Assembly: GCA_019454045.1 (NCBI GenBank) | Contig: SKCR01038904.1 | Span: forward strand, 1 to 64,000 | Source: Zanthoxylum bungeanum | Lineage: Eukaryota; Streptophyta; Magnoliopsida; Sapindales; Rutaceae | DNA length: 64,000 nucleotides | Direction: 5' to 3' | Shown: piece after piece, positions 21,661 to 31,645 of the stretch | Numbering within the stretch: position 1 is the stretch's first letter | Layout of the letters: each line of letters begins with the position of its first letter | The notes under the pieces: model-generated | Told to the model about the DNA's origin: nothing | Databases searched by the model: none | Seen by the model: the letters and a program-made list of their open reading frames with translations, nothing else | Translations under genes and position numbers: made by a program

Positions 21661-23824
21661 ATGGTACCATGAGCCAAATTATGCATGAAATTGATTAGGG
21701 TTCATAATCTTGAATTTGGGTATTTTTGCTTGGAGCATGATTTAATCAAATTGAGTGTTTGGATATGCTTAGATTATGATAGCTTAGAGTTATGCATGAT
21801 TATTTTGGAGAAAAAAAAGATTAGAAAATATTTTCCTAATTACCCTAGCTTGGCCGAAAGTTTGGACCCTTTGTAGCTCATGGTGATTTTGATTTTTTAG
21901 ACCATTGGATGTGTTTAAAATGCATGAGATATATTGATTTGTGATTTAATTAGATTGAAATCAAAATGAATGATAAAATGCATGAAATGCCGTGAGCTTA
22001 ATGAGCATGTAATGACTTGATTTTGTTTCAATTGTGTTGGACATGAATTGAATATAATAAAGCATGATTAATTAATTAAATTGGTGCTTTCGAAATGTTA
22101 ATTTAACTAATTAATTATGACTAAACACTTTAATTAAATAAATTGTGATATTTGAAATATTGGAATTTAATTAATTAGGCTTTAATTTGGAATTGGGCTA
22201 AAATTGTTATATTTGGGCCTGATGGGCTTGGTTGGGCCAAGTTGGTTTAGGACAATTGGATTGGATCCAAATTGAGCCTAAAACCATTCCGTTAAGTCCA
22301 AATATAATAAATAGGCCTTTTAAATTTAATTGGGCTTAATGAGCCGAAATTAATTTTATGGCAAATAGGGTGATTCCTTTATTGGGCCTTGGCATTTGGG
22401 TTTGACCCATATTGGCCAAAGCCCATGCCTTATGAATTAATTAAAAGCCCATTGGACTTTAATTAAATTGACATTGGATGTTAATTGGGCCTTTGAGACC
22501 CATTAAGATTGAATTTAGAATCTAAGTCTAAAAGGCACATTAATAAAGTGTAATTATTTAATTTGGAATTAAATAAGAATTAGTATTGAATACAAATTAA
22601 ATCGGATTTAAAATTGTAGTTCGATATAATTCAAGAATAATCACTTTGAGTACTTCTTCTTAAACGAGTTGGACTCGCGCAAATCAAATCGTTGTTTGAA
22701 GAATTGATGATCACTTAATTCAAAGATTAATTAATTTGATTAGATTGATTGAATAACATGATTTGTGTGAATACATAGATGTATTGTATGAATAATGTAT
22801 ATCGGATGGATATTAGACGGGTGAGGGTAATTTTAGAAATTGTTGTAATAAATTTAGAATTTATTAAATTGGACATGCGAGTCCAGTCTTTATCTCTGGA
22901 CTCTTTGTAATTCTCTTCTCACCAATTCCCCCCAATGTTAATGAGGTTTCTTTATTGCATTATGTAATTGGGTAGAAGTTAGAATAGTGATAGCCGGGGA
23001 GAGGAAATAGAGTGATTTGTTCTAGGAATAATTTGTTAAATATACATCCGTATATCGTTATTATTTTATTCGTGCCTTATTATGTTTTTAGAACGCATGC
23101 TTAGGGTGTATGATGAGACCTAATCAAATATAATAAATTGGTTGCCAATTTACGCGAAAAACCCTCAAACAAATATTAAGCGAATTCCTTCCATTGAGTG
23201 GTTCTTTCTCAAGATCCAAGATTGACATTGGTTTGTTGGCCAAAGTCAAGATCAATGTCCATCACAGATGTGTTTGAACCATGAAAGCTTTGTTCCATAT
23301 TGCATGTCTTGGGAAGTTGTGATTTGTTGGCCAAAGTCAAGGTCACTTCTTGTTCATCGACATGGATTACGAAGTTTTCCAAGGTCAATGGTTCCTGCTT
23401 AACTAGAATCATTAAGCTTGTTGAGCCAATGTCAAGGCTTAGTTGATTCAGAAGAAAATGTTAGGAAAATATATTGGATATATTGGCATATATATTGTAT
23501 ATATGTTTCGGACTTGGAGGTCCACCTACCGGATCTAGGAATTGGATGAAATCCAATTGATCTTAGAGATCTACCTAATTAAATATCATACAGCTTGTTA
23601 GCCAAAGTCAAGGTTGTGTGTTATTTAACGGGATCCTAACCCACTAGGAAACTAGGTTTCCCGAGTACTCAACAGAGGGTTAGAGGCTCGCTGAAAAATA
23701 GTGAGAGGCTAGTATTGAATTTGCAATTTCGTTCAAATACTTGCCAATATGTGCTTTCAAATTATTTCGTCATTTTATGTATTTATTAGTTAGACTAATA
23801 TTTTATTATTTTCTTGTAACAGTT
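21661..23824 (+). mobile_element. Copia A leader, plus copy 1
   Basis: An untranslated leader of 2.16 kb up to the insertion of D; it resumes at 33770. The middle (22190-22500) is rich in TGGGCY motifs. Four copies of a GTTGGCCAAAGTCAAG-like motif lie at about 23231, 23322, 23417 and 23593, and all recur in the other A leaders. The open frames at 21685-21876 and 23209-23412 are not shared as proteins and are rejected. Confidence 0.8.
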
Positions 23825-25907
23825 TGATTAGCAGAAAATATATCAATATTTACCGCCCCTTTTACTTAATATTTTGTTTAGTTTCTCGGGTTTTATGAAC
23901 GTTTTGATGTGTTTTAGTTTATTTTAAAGATAAAATAATATTGGGACTCAATGAAATCATTTAGGTCGAAATTTGGGTCAAATAAGGGCAAAAATTGGAC
24001 TTGACATATTAATTTTGGAGATTGAAAACTTGAAAGGGCGTTTTAACGAAGTGCAGTTTTGGAAATTCCAATTTTACGCATCTGTCGTATTTTGGGAATA
24101 ACTTTTTACTCCGATATCGGATTGAGCTGATTCAAGTTTTCATGTTAAAGAAGACTCAATGATCTACAACTTTGAAGAACAAAATAATTTCGAATTCTTA
24201 AGATTTCAGGACCGAAATTGATGAAACATCCGGAAGTGTGTTATGTGTATTTATTAAAGTCATTTTCAAAGCAAATAAATAAATAAAAAAAGTCAAACTC
24301 CCACCAAACATGATAGCAATTAGTGGAGCAATTAATAATGGATTTGGTGGATGATTTGATGGAGGGAAAATTTTGCCTATAAATACTAAGCCATTTCATT
24401 TGTAAATTCATATTTTCTTCTAAGGAATTCCTTAAGAATACTAAGAAGATTATATCTTGTTTGTTTATTTACAGTTTTCAGTAATTAATTTTCACTTTCG
24501 CACTTTATTTTCTTTACTTTTCAGTTTTTACTTTACACAATTTACTTTTACGCACAATACTTTTCTTCCTTTAATTTTCAGTTTTTACTTTTCAGTAATT
24601 ATGAGGTAACTCCCCTTTGCTGGGGTAAAAATAAAAATTTTATTACTAATATTTAGATTAATCTCCTTTAATTATAATATATAAATTAGTTAAAACCTGA
24701 CTTATGAGGATACTGCCATATTGTTCGGTTGGTAATTATTTAAATTGGTTTTAACCTGACTAAACTGGATACCGCCTGATTGGTCGGTTGGTAATTAATT
24801 ATTAATTTTACTTAATCTGGATACCACCTATATGGCTGGTTGGTAATTATCATGCAAATTTAATATATTATATTAAGTGAGATATCTAAAATAGAAGTAA
24901 TAAAAGTGGATCTTTTTACCTCAACGTTTTCTTTTATTGTACTTTTACTTTATTTACTTTTCAGCAATTTACTTTTCAGCATTTACTTTTCAGCAATTTA
25001 CTTTTCAGCAATTTACTTTTCAGCATTTACTTTTCAGTAATTTACTTTTCAGTATTTACTTTTCAGCATTTAATTTTCAGTATTAAATTTCAGCATTTAC
25101 TTTCCGTCATTCACTTTTCAGCAATTTACTTTTCAGCATTTTACTTTATGTCTTTTATTTTATTTAAGTTTTTACTACCCGTAAATATGTGTCGTAACTA
25201 AGCCAGTTATCTGGGGTTGTGATGAAGTCCAACACCACCGGTTTATAATGGGTTAAATTACGGTTTGGGTAATATAAATGTTTATTTATTGAGCCTTAGT
25301 CTTAATAAATCTTGTTAACTGGCCATTAATAAGATTGATTCGGTAAACTTAAAATGAACTTGGAAAAGAGATTTTAGGTTTAAGACCTTAAACTTAATAG
25401 TCCACGATCTTCCTTAAAGATAGATAACCCTTTAATAGATTTCCTTACAGAATATGAATATACCTGTCGGGCGGGGTAGCCATAATTGGAACTTAATCTT
25501 AATGAATTTAGATAACTTGGTTAACATATGAATATGATTAATTGGGTTATACTGGGTATTTATATTTGACCATCGGAAGAGGCTTTTGCATAATTTCGTG
25601 CTCCAGGTTAATAAACCAATATATTACAGAAACGTAAAATAATTACTTCATCTTTTAAAAGATATTGGAAAGATTCACAACCCTGGATAATTTTATAAAT
25701 TTGAATTTCTTCAATCTATTTTCGAGAAATTTCATTTACTTATTTTAAGTCACTTTCAAATCAAACAACCAATCCATTAGATACTTGTAAACATTTAGCT
25801 TCAATAATTAATAGATTAGGTATTAAGTCCTCGTAGGATCGATAAGTTTTATACTACTTAAACGATAAGTGAGCTTGCGTTATACGCGTGCGATTACGCA
25901 CCGGTCA
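23825..25907 (+). repeat. Element D 5' LTR
   Basis: TGATTAGCAG to ACCGGTCA. It contains three tandem copies of a unit of about 65 bp (ggataccgcc...ggtcggttggtaatta) at 24705-24855 and an acttttcagcaattt minisatellite at 24955-25145. Both also occur in the 3' LTR with small differences. By eye the two LTRs are roughly 95% alike, meaning a fairly old insertion. Confidence 0.9.
24955..25145 (+). repeat. ACTTTTCAGCA(A)TTT minisatellite
   Basis: About a dozen units of 13-16 bp, tttacttttcagca or tttacttttcagcaa. The 3' LTR copy is at 32815-32995 and differs in number and form of units. Confidence 0.88.
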
Positions 25908-25913
25908 AGTTTT

Positions 25914-25931
25914 TGGCGCCGTTGACGGGGA
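25914..25931 (+). promoter_or_regulatory. PBS of D (Asp tRNA type)
   Basis: TGGCGCCGTTGACGGGGA, 6 bases after the LTR. The Athila-lineage PBS, complementary to tRNA-Asp, is TGGCGCCGTTGCCGGGGA, one difference. Confidence 0.85.
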
Positions 25932-26040
25932 CATATTTATCTTTCACTATTAATTTTCAGGTTAGATAACTTTACTTGTATCTAATTTTCTTTTTACTTA
26001 TTGTTTTTATTTTATTGTATTTCAGGTTCTCAGACACTAC

Positions 26041-27544
26041 ATGAGACGAACCAGAATCTTTGAACTTCGACCGCTTGACCCAGAGATTGAAAGAACCATA
26101 AGAAAGTTGAGAAGGGAAAGTCGAGAAGGCCAAGAAGCAATCATTAACATGGAACCTGAACCTTTGAACGTTGCACCACCAATTCCCATTCGAGACAGAA
26201 CCATTCCGGTGGTTGACGGACTCATTTCTTGTATTGTACTTCCTCCCTTACCAGAAAATACGAGTGACATCAAAACATGCATCCAGATGATTCAACAGTC
26301 TGTATAGTTTGGGGAAATGCAACTGAAGATCCTAATGCCCACATCAGCAACTTCCTGGAAGTTTGCGGTACTTTCAATTACAACCAAGCAGATGAAGAAG
26401 CAATGAGACTGCGGGTTTTTTCTATATTCCCTGAAAGACAGAGCTAAAGCTTGGCTACATTCGTTACCACCAGGTTCCATCACAACTTGGAACACTCTAG
26501 CCACCAAATTCCTTGCAAAGTACTTTCCACCAACCAGAACTGCAAAGTTGAGGAATGACATCACAGCCTTCATGCAACAAGATTCAGAATCCCTTTGCGA
26601 AGCTTGGGAAAGATTCAAAGATTTACTTCGGAAATGTCATCATCATGAGATCGCAAAGTGGCAACAAGTCCAAACCTTATACAATGGACTTTCTGGAATA
26701 ATGAGAACCACAATTGATGCTGCTGCTGGAGGAGCTTTGATGGAAAAATGAGAAGATCAGGCCTGAGACTTAATTGAAGAAATGGCCAACAGAAAGGAGC
26801 ATAATCCAAAGAATTGCAGGAATTTATGAAGTTGGAGCTAACACAGCACTGAATTCCAAGTTGGATGTGATTTGCAAAAATCTGGAAACTCTTAACATTA
26901 AAGTTAATGGTGGATCCACAAGTTTACCATTTGGAGGAGTACCTGAGTCAGAATCTTACAACCAACAAGAAGAGACAGTGAACTATGTTAATAATTTCAA
27001 CAGACAGAGGAACAATCCATATTCCAACACCTATAACCCAGGGTGGAGGAATCACCTTAATTTTGCATGGAGCAACAATTCAGGGCAAAAGAACTACCCA
27101 CCACCTGGATTCCAACAACCAAATAAAAGCCATTAGCATGAAAAAGAACCAGGAATAACAGAAGTGCTGGCCTAGTTGAAGAAGCAAGAAGCAAAATATG
27201 ATGATTTAACAGTTATGGTTCAAAATCAAGTAGCATTGAATCAAAGTCATTCAGCCTCTATTAAAGCACTGGAAAATCAAATGGGACAACTGGCCAATGC
27301 TCAGAGTTACAGACCGCCAGAAAATCTTCCCAGCAACACAGAACCAAATCCAAGGAACCGATGGAAGGAGCAATTTCAAGCCATTACATTGAAAAGCGGT
27401 ACTGAAATCAACAAAGATGTTGGAATCAAGGCAACCATTGAAGAAGTTCCAAAAGATGCAGTTCCACAGATGGAGGAAAAAGAAGCAAAGGAAAAAGATA
27501 AAGAAAGAATCACTTTACCTCCAAATTTTCCTCAACGACTCTAG
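26041..27544 (+). pseudogene. gag: Athila-type Gag, broken
   Basis: The capsid polyprotein of an Athila-type element in at least four pieces. 26041-26307 is the N-terminus, starting at the first ATG after the leader. 26310-26440, read in shifted frames, has the EDPNAHISNFLEVCGTF region. 26548-26751 carries ESLCEAWERFKDLLRKCHHH, then GLSGIMRTTIDAAAGGALM. 26774-27136 and 27176-27544 are the C-terminal part, with a Gln/Asn-rich stretch and the ENQMGQLANA segment typical of this lineage. Breaks are a stop at 26305, a frameshift near 26440, two TGA codons at 26748-26770, and a stop near 27136. Confidence 0.85.
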
Positions 27545-28184
27545 AAAAACAATTTGGAAAAACAATTTGCTCGATTCTTGGAGGTGTTCAAAAAGCTGCA
27601 TATCAACATTCCATTTGCAGAAGCCTTTGGAAGAAATGCCCAGCTATGTCAAATTCATGAAAGACATTCTTTCACGAAAATGGAGATTGGGAGATTACGA
27701 GACAATAACATTGACAGAAGAGTACATCGCCATCATTCAGAGGAAACTTCCCCCAAAGTTGAAAGATCCTAGCAGTTTCACCATTCCTTATGTGATAGGA
27801 GAGCATAACTTCGGTAGGACTTTGTGTGATCTAGGTGCAAGTGTTAACTTGATTCCTTTTTCTATTTTCAGGAAATTACAGTTTGGAGAAACAATGCCCA
27901 CATCAGTCTCTCTGTAACTTGCTGATAGAATGCTCGTATTTCCGAGAGGTGTAGTTGAGGATGTACTGGTCAAGGTTGACAAATTTATTTTCCCAGCAGA
28001 TTTTATTGTCATTGATATAGAGGAAGATGAAGACGTCCCCATCATCCTCGGGATACCATTCTTGGCTACCGGGCGAACCATTATTGATGTACAAAAAGGA
28101 GAACTAACCATGAGGGTACAAGACCAAGAAGTAACATTCAATGTTTTCAAAGCCATGAATTTCCTAGATGACGAAAAAAAATGA
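27545..28184 (+). pseudogene. pol: Athila-type aspartic protease region
   Basis: The frame through 27417-27917 has the stretch GEHNFGRTLCDLGASVNLIP; here the active-site triplet is DLG, the form usual in Athila-type proteases. After a stop it continues in 27930-28184, where FIFPADFIVIDIEEDEDVP, IILGIPFLATGRTIIDV and GELTMRVQDQEVTFNV follow, all hallmark segments. It would have cleaved the Gag-Pol polyprotein inside the particle. The single TAA at 27915 looks like a point mutation between two otherwise collinear halves. Confidence 0.88.
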
Positions 28185-28330
28185 GGAATGTTTCAGACTT
28201 GATGTGATATATAGTACCATCCAAAACTCCAATGCAATGCAAAGTTCTACTGACAAACTGTCTGTGAAGCCTGAAGATAAAATGTTTGGCGTACTGAAGA
28301 AGCCTATTCTTGCACTACAAGCAACATAAG
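28185..28330 (+). pseudogene. pol: Remnant before RT and deletion point
   Basis: A short stretch reading NEECFRLDV and MFGVLKKP in shifting frames resembles the segment between protease and RT. At about 28325 sequence jumps to the integrase C-terminus. RT, RNase H and the integrase zinc finger and core (about 2.5-3 kb in related elements) are absent. Confidence 0.65.
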
Positions 28331-28689
28331 AGAAACAGTTCCACCAGCTCAAAGAATTGGAGGAATTTCACATACATCCTTTTGAGAATGCCAAACAGTA
28401 CAAATAAAAGGCCGAAAAGAGACATGATGAGAAGTTAGTGTGCATACAACTTGAACCAGGGCAGAATGTATTGTTAAACAAATCAAGGTTGAAACTCTTT
28501 CCATGGAAGCCAAAATCATGGTGGTCATGTCCATTCTTAATCAGCAAAGTTTTACCAGATAAAGCCGTTGCGATATATGATACCGACTCTAACAAAACAT
28601 TCAAGGTTAAAAACAAGCATGTCAAGCACTACTGGGGAGAATCATTAGAGCGACAAAAAGAAAGTGTCACACTTTCAAATCCAGCATAA
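28331..28689 (+). pseudogene. pol: Athila-type integrase C-terminal end
   Basis: In frame 28438-28689: PGQNVLLNKSRLKLFPWKPK followed by SWWSCPFLI and NKTFKVKNKHVKHYWGE. This is the C-terminal DNA-binding (GPY/F-like) end of Athila integrase, in which the usual R-W-x-GPF reads WWSCPF. Upstream, 28340-28437 gives LKELEEFHIHPFENAKQYK with a stop, the helix before that domain. Nothing of the catalytic core is present. Confidence 0.82.
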
Positions 28690-28830
28690 CGTTCGGGCAG
28701 TCATGTCTAGCTGAAGACGTTAAACTTAGCGCTAGCTGGGAGGCAACCCATGCAATTTGTGTATATATTGTGATGTGGTGTGTTTTAATTTTTGTGTGTT
28801 TAGTTTTTGTAGGTTAAGACGCATTTCAGG

Positions 28831-29280
28831 ATGGAAGAAGCTCTCGTAAATCTTCACAAGCAATTTCCTTCTCTCCCACAAAATTCTCTGATAAAGGTCT
28901 ACAAAGCTCGCATTGAACGAATGAGACTTCTAACGATCCATGGTATTCCTAATGACATTCGTTGGGTAATCGAAGCACAGGTCTGATTAGCAGGTGAGTA
29001 TTCTAATTCTTGTAATTCTTATTTGCTTGGTTTTGGAAGAAGCACTTATGCAAAGAAACGTAGAGCTAAGCAAATGGGTGTTTGTTACAAATGTGCACGA
29101 TGGAATTGCAATACTCGTTGTCGTTCTTTAGGAATGGTATCTGATAATCGCGAAGATAAAATTAAATTCATTAGGGATGGCTTGAGTAAGGAGTCTTTAG
29201 ATGATATATCTTCGACTCTTGAGACGCATCCCAGTGGATATGTTCATATAGCCATTCGTAAAATACATACACAATTCTGA
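28831..29280 (+). pseudogene. Accessory ORF with CxxC motifs, unknown function
   Basis: Follows the characteristic post-pol block tagcgctagctgggaggcaa. It reads 150 codons from the ATG at 28831, with one in-frame TGA at 28984-28986. N-terminal half: basic and helical (KARIERMRLL, GIPNDIRWVIEAQ). C-terminal half: YAKKRRAKQMGVCYKCARW and CNTRCRSLGMVSDNREDK, which gives CxxC-x4-CxxxC, a possible zinc-binding site. I do not recognise the family. A related NREDK...THPS remnant occurs at 37290-37370 in the other Athila-like fragment, so this belongs to the element lineage and is not a one-off capture. Confidence 0.6.
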
Positions 29281-29659
29281 AAAGAAAGACAACAGTTAAG
29301 TCTCAGGAATCTAACCCTAAAAGATCCTGTTTGCCAATTTATAAGAAAATTGGATGGGAAGCTTGTCCCTGACGCATAGACGTTATTTAAGCCGTTACAT
29401 TATTGTAAATATTATATCTCTTTGTCTTTTCTTAATAATTGTGATTTGTTTTGTTATTTTCTCCGATAGGATCCAAGCTGCTTTTTGACCTTTCACGATT
29501 TACTATTTTGCCACTAATCGTCATTTGGAAGATACTTGCGCTATTATTACTCACCCTTTTTCAGTTTCTATGAATTCAACTCATCATTGCACTCTTGAAG
29601 GCATCCAGAGCTGAAAAAAGAAACACAAAAATATGGAAGTCACTTCAAGAAGATGAGTT

Positions 29660-30284
29660 GTAAATATTTATGTGTTTTGTGGTACCAGTGTTGGTGTTAA
29701 ACCAGAATACATAGCAGCAGCACATGAATTGGGTCGAGTCTTAGCTGAAAGGAATATGCACCAAGTATATGGAGGAGGCAATCTTTGACTAATGGGGATC
29801 GTTTCAAAGGCTGTACATGATGGAGGGAGTCAAGTCTTGGGAATCATCCTAAAACCCTTGGCAGAGGCGAATCTTATATGACCATCAAACGACGAGGAAC
29901 TAATCGTGCCAGGTATGTCTGAATGACTTGTAGAGATGATTAACCGTGTTGATGCTTTTATTGCTTTGCCAGGAGGCTTGGGCACGATAGAGGAAATTTT
30001 TACAGTACTATCTTGGGCAAACTTGAACATACACCAGAAACCGCTTGGACTGTACAATGTTGATGGATTTTATGATTTTCTTTGTGTGTTTCTTGATGAT
30101 GCTGGAGAAATGAGTTCGTGCCAAAGCCTGTAAAAGAACTCTCTTTACTGCCAGAACTGCCCCAGATTTAATTGACCAAATCTTAGCCTTTGAACCTCAA
30201 ATTGACCTTATTCTTTCCAAGATAAACTGGTCCGATAATGATCGTGGTAAGAGGCGTCGGATAAATCTGGATCTTAACCTTTAA
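29660..30284 (+). pseudogene. LOG-like: LOG-like cytokinin phosphoribohydrolase relic
   Basis: Reads as nearly the whole of a LONELY GUY protein, the enzyme that frees active cytokinin bases from nucleoside 5'-monophosphates. Seen in order: YVFCGTSVGVKPEYIAAAHE, QVYGGGNL then stop then [33 protein letters not shown] with the catalytic PGGxGTxxE at 29969-29995, [16 protein letters not shown], and TAPDLIDQILAFEPQ. Total is about 208 codons, close to the family's 210-220. Breaks: TGA at 29786, 29879 and 29924 (the last where the family has HxRK), plus two frameshifts, near 30105 and 30138. The tail reads GKRRRINLDLNL before TAA. No intron is visible. It lies between the accessory ORF and the 3' non-coding region of D; certainly dead now. 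Confidence 0.88.
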
Positions 30285-31645
30285 CTTTTCATTTAGATGT
30301 AGAATTTCAGCTAATCAGGTACGATTTTCTAAACTTTTCTTCTATTGTTTAAGACATTGGGGACAATGTCTCATATAGGTTTGGGGGAGGAGAATAGTTA
30401 AATTGTATCTTGTTCTTATTGTTTTATTTTTAGTCAATATTTTTCGAAAAAGTCAAAAAAAAATTGAAAATTTTTACAAAAACCAAAAAAATGTTTTGTA
30501 TTTTGTGTTTTTATTTGATTAATCAGGTGAAATTGATGTGAGATAGCCGAGTAAGGAATTTCCACTCCTGATACGAATCTCAACCTATTTCGGAACAAAT
30601 TAATTTTTATTTATTTCATTTTAAATTATTTAATTTGTGAATTCTTCATAATACTGACTAAAATGAATCTTCATATGCTCAGTTGACAAGTATTATCAGC
30701 ATATATGGTAATATACAGACATGAGCTGTAATTGAAAAGTTTGTAATATTCAGTGCTATAGTATAATTGGAGGAAGCATCTTAAAAAAAGCGATGAGATA
30801 ATAAAAAAGGGAAAAAAAGAAAAAATGTATAAAAAAAAACTTATGAGATCCGAGTTATTAAGTCTGTAAGGGTGTCTTAACACCTAGTGCCCTAAAACCA
30901 ACTGGTTTGGGAGTCACTGGCCCAAAGCTCATTACATGGATCGAAGATGTTGCCAAAAAATATATATCTGAAGTCTGAGTAATTAAGTCCGTATGGGTGT
31001 CTTAACACCTAGTGCCCTAAAGCCAACTGGTTTGGGAGTCAATGACCCAAAACTCGCTACGTAGATGGAAGATATTGTATATAAATAAAAATCAAAAATC
31101 AAAAATCAAAGAAAAAAAATCAGAAAATTCAGAAAAATTATTCAATTGCTTAAAAAAAAGGTGTGAAATCTGATATAACTTTAGGACAAAAATATTATTT
31201 TCTTCTCAACTGCACTTGTGACTATTGTGGGCAAAAATGAGTTGATTAATATTTTGTTAACTGTGTATATGGAGAATGGTAAAAATAATCAGAGAATTTA
31301 CTTATTCGGTAATTTAGAATGAAACAAAACAACTATTGACTTAGATTAGATGTTTCATCTGTTTAGTCACTAACTTCTTTATTCTCTTTTCTCTTGCCTT
31401 TTTGCTTTTGTGTGCATTAGTTTTACTATCTTTTTACTTTTATAAGACTTTGTGGCTATCGTCGCTGTAAACCCTCACGAGACTACAACTTATCCACTAG
31501 GGACACCTAGGGGTTTAAAGGCTTGTTGCATATGCTAAATGCAACCGTGATCCCTACGAAAGTGGCTTAGTTTAATTTTAATTGTTTCTTGTATTTTATT
31601 TTTTTGTTTCGCTCAAGGACTAGCAAAATGTTAGGTTTGGGGGTG
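30285..31645 (+). mobile_element. Element D 3' non-coding region and PPT
   Basis: A+T-rich, with homopolymer A runs (30440-30490, 30780-30840, 31080-31160) and the 120-bp duplication. It ends with a purine-rich tract ttaggtttgggggtg (31631-31645) immediately before the 3' LTR, a plausible PPT. A similar ggtttgggggagg lies at 30378-30390. No gene is seen. Confidence 0.75.
30836..31072 (+). repeat. Direct duplication of about 120 bp with a hairpin
   Basis: Two head-to-tail copies (about 30836-30955 and 30959-31072) share gtaattaagtc-like starts, gggtgtcttaacacctagtg and ccaactggtttgggagtca. Each holds a perfect 5-bp-stem hairpin GGTGT/CTTA/ACACC. The duplication lies in the 3' non-coding part of D. 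Confidence 0.88.

Noticed and set aside
23209..23412. Antisense 67-codon frame in the A leader with partly repeated residues
   Set aside because: It comes from the repeated GTTGGCCAAAGTCAAG motif read backwards; the other leaders have stops and frame changes at the same place.
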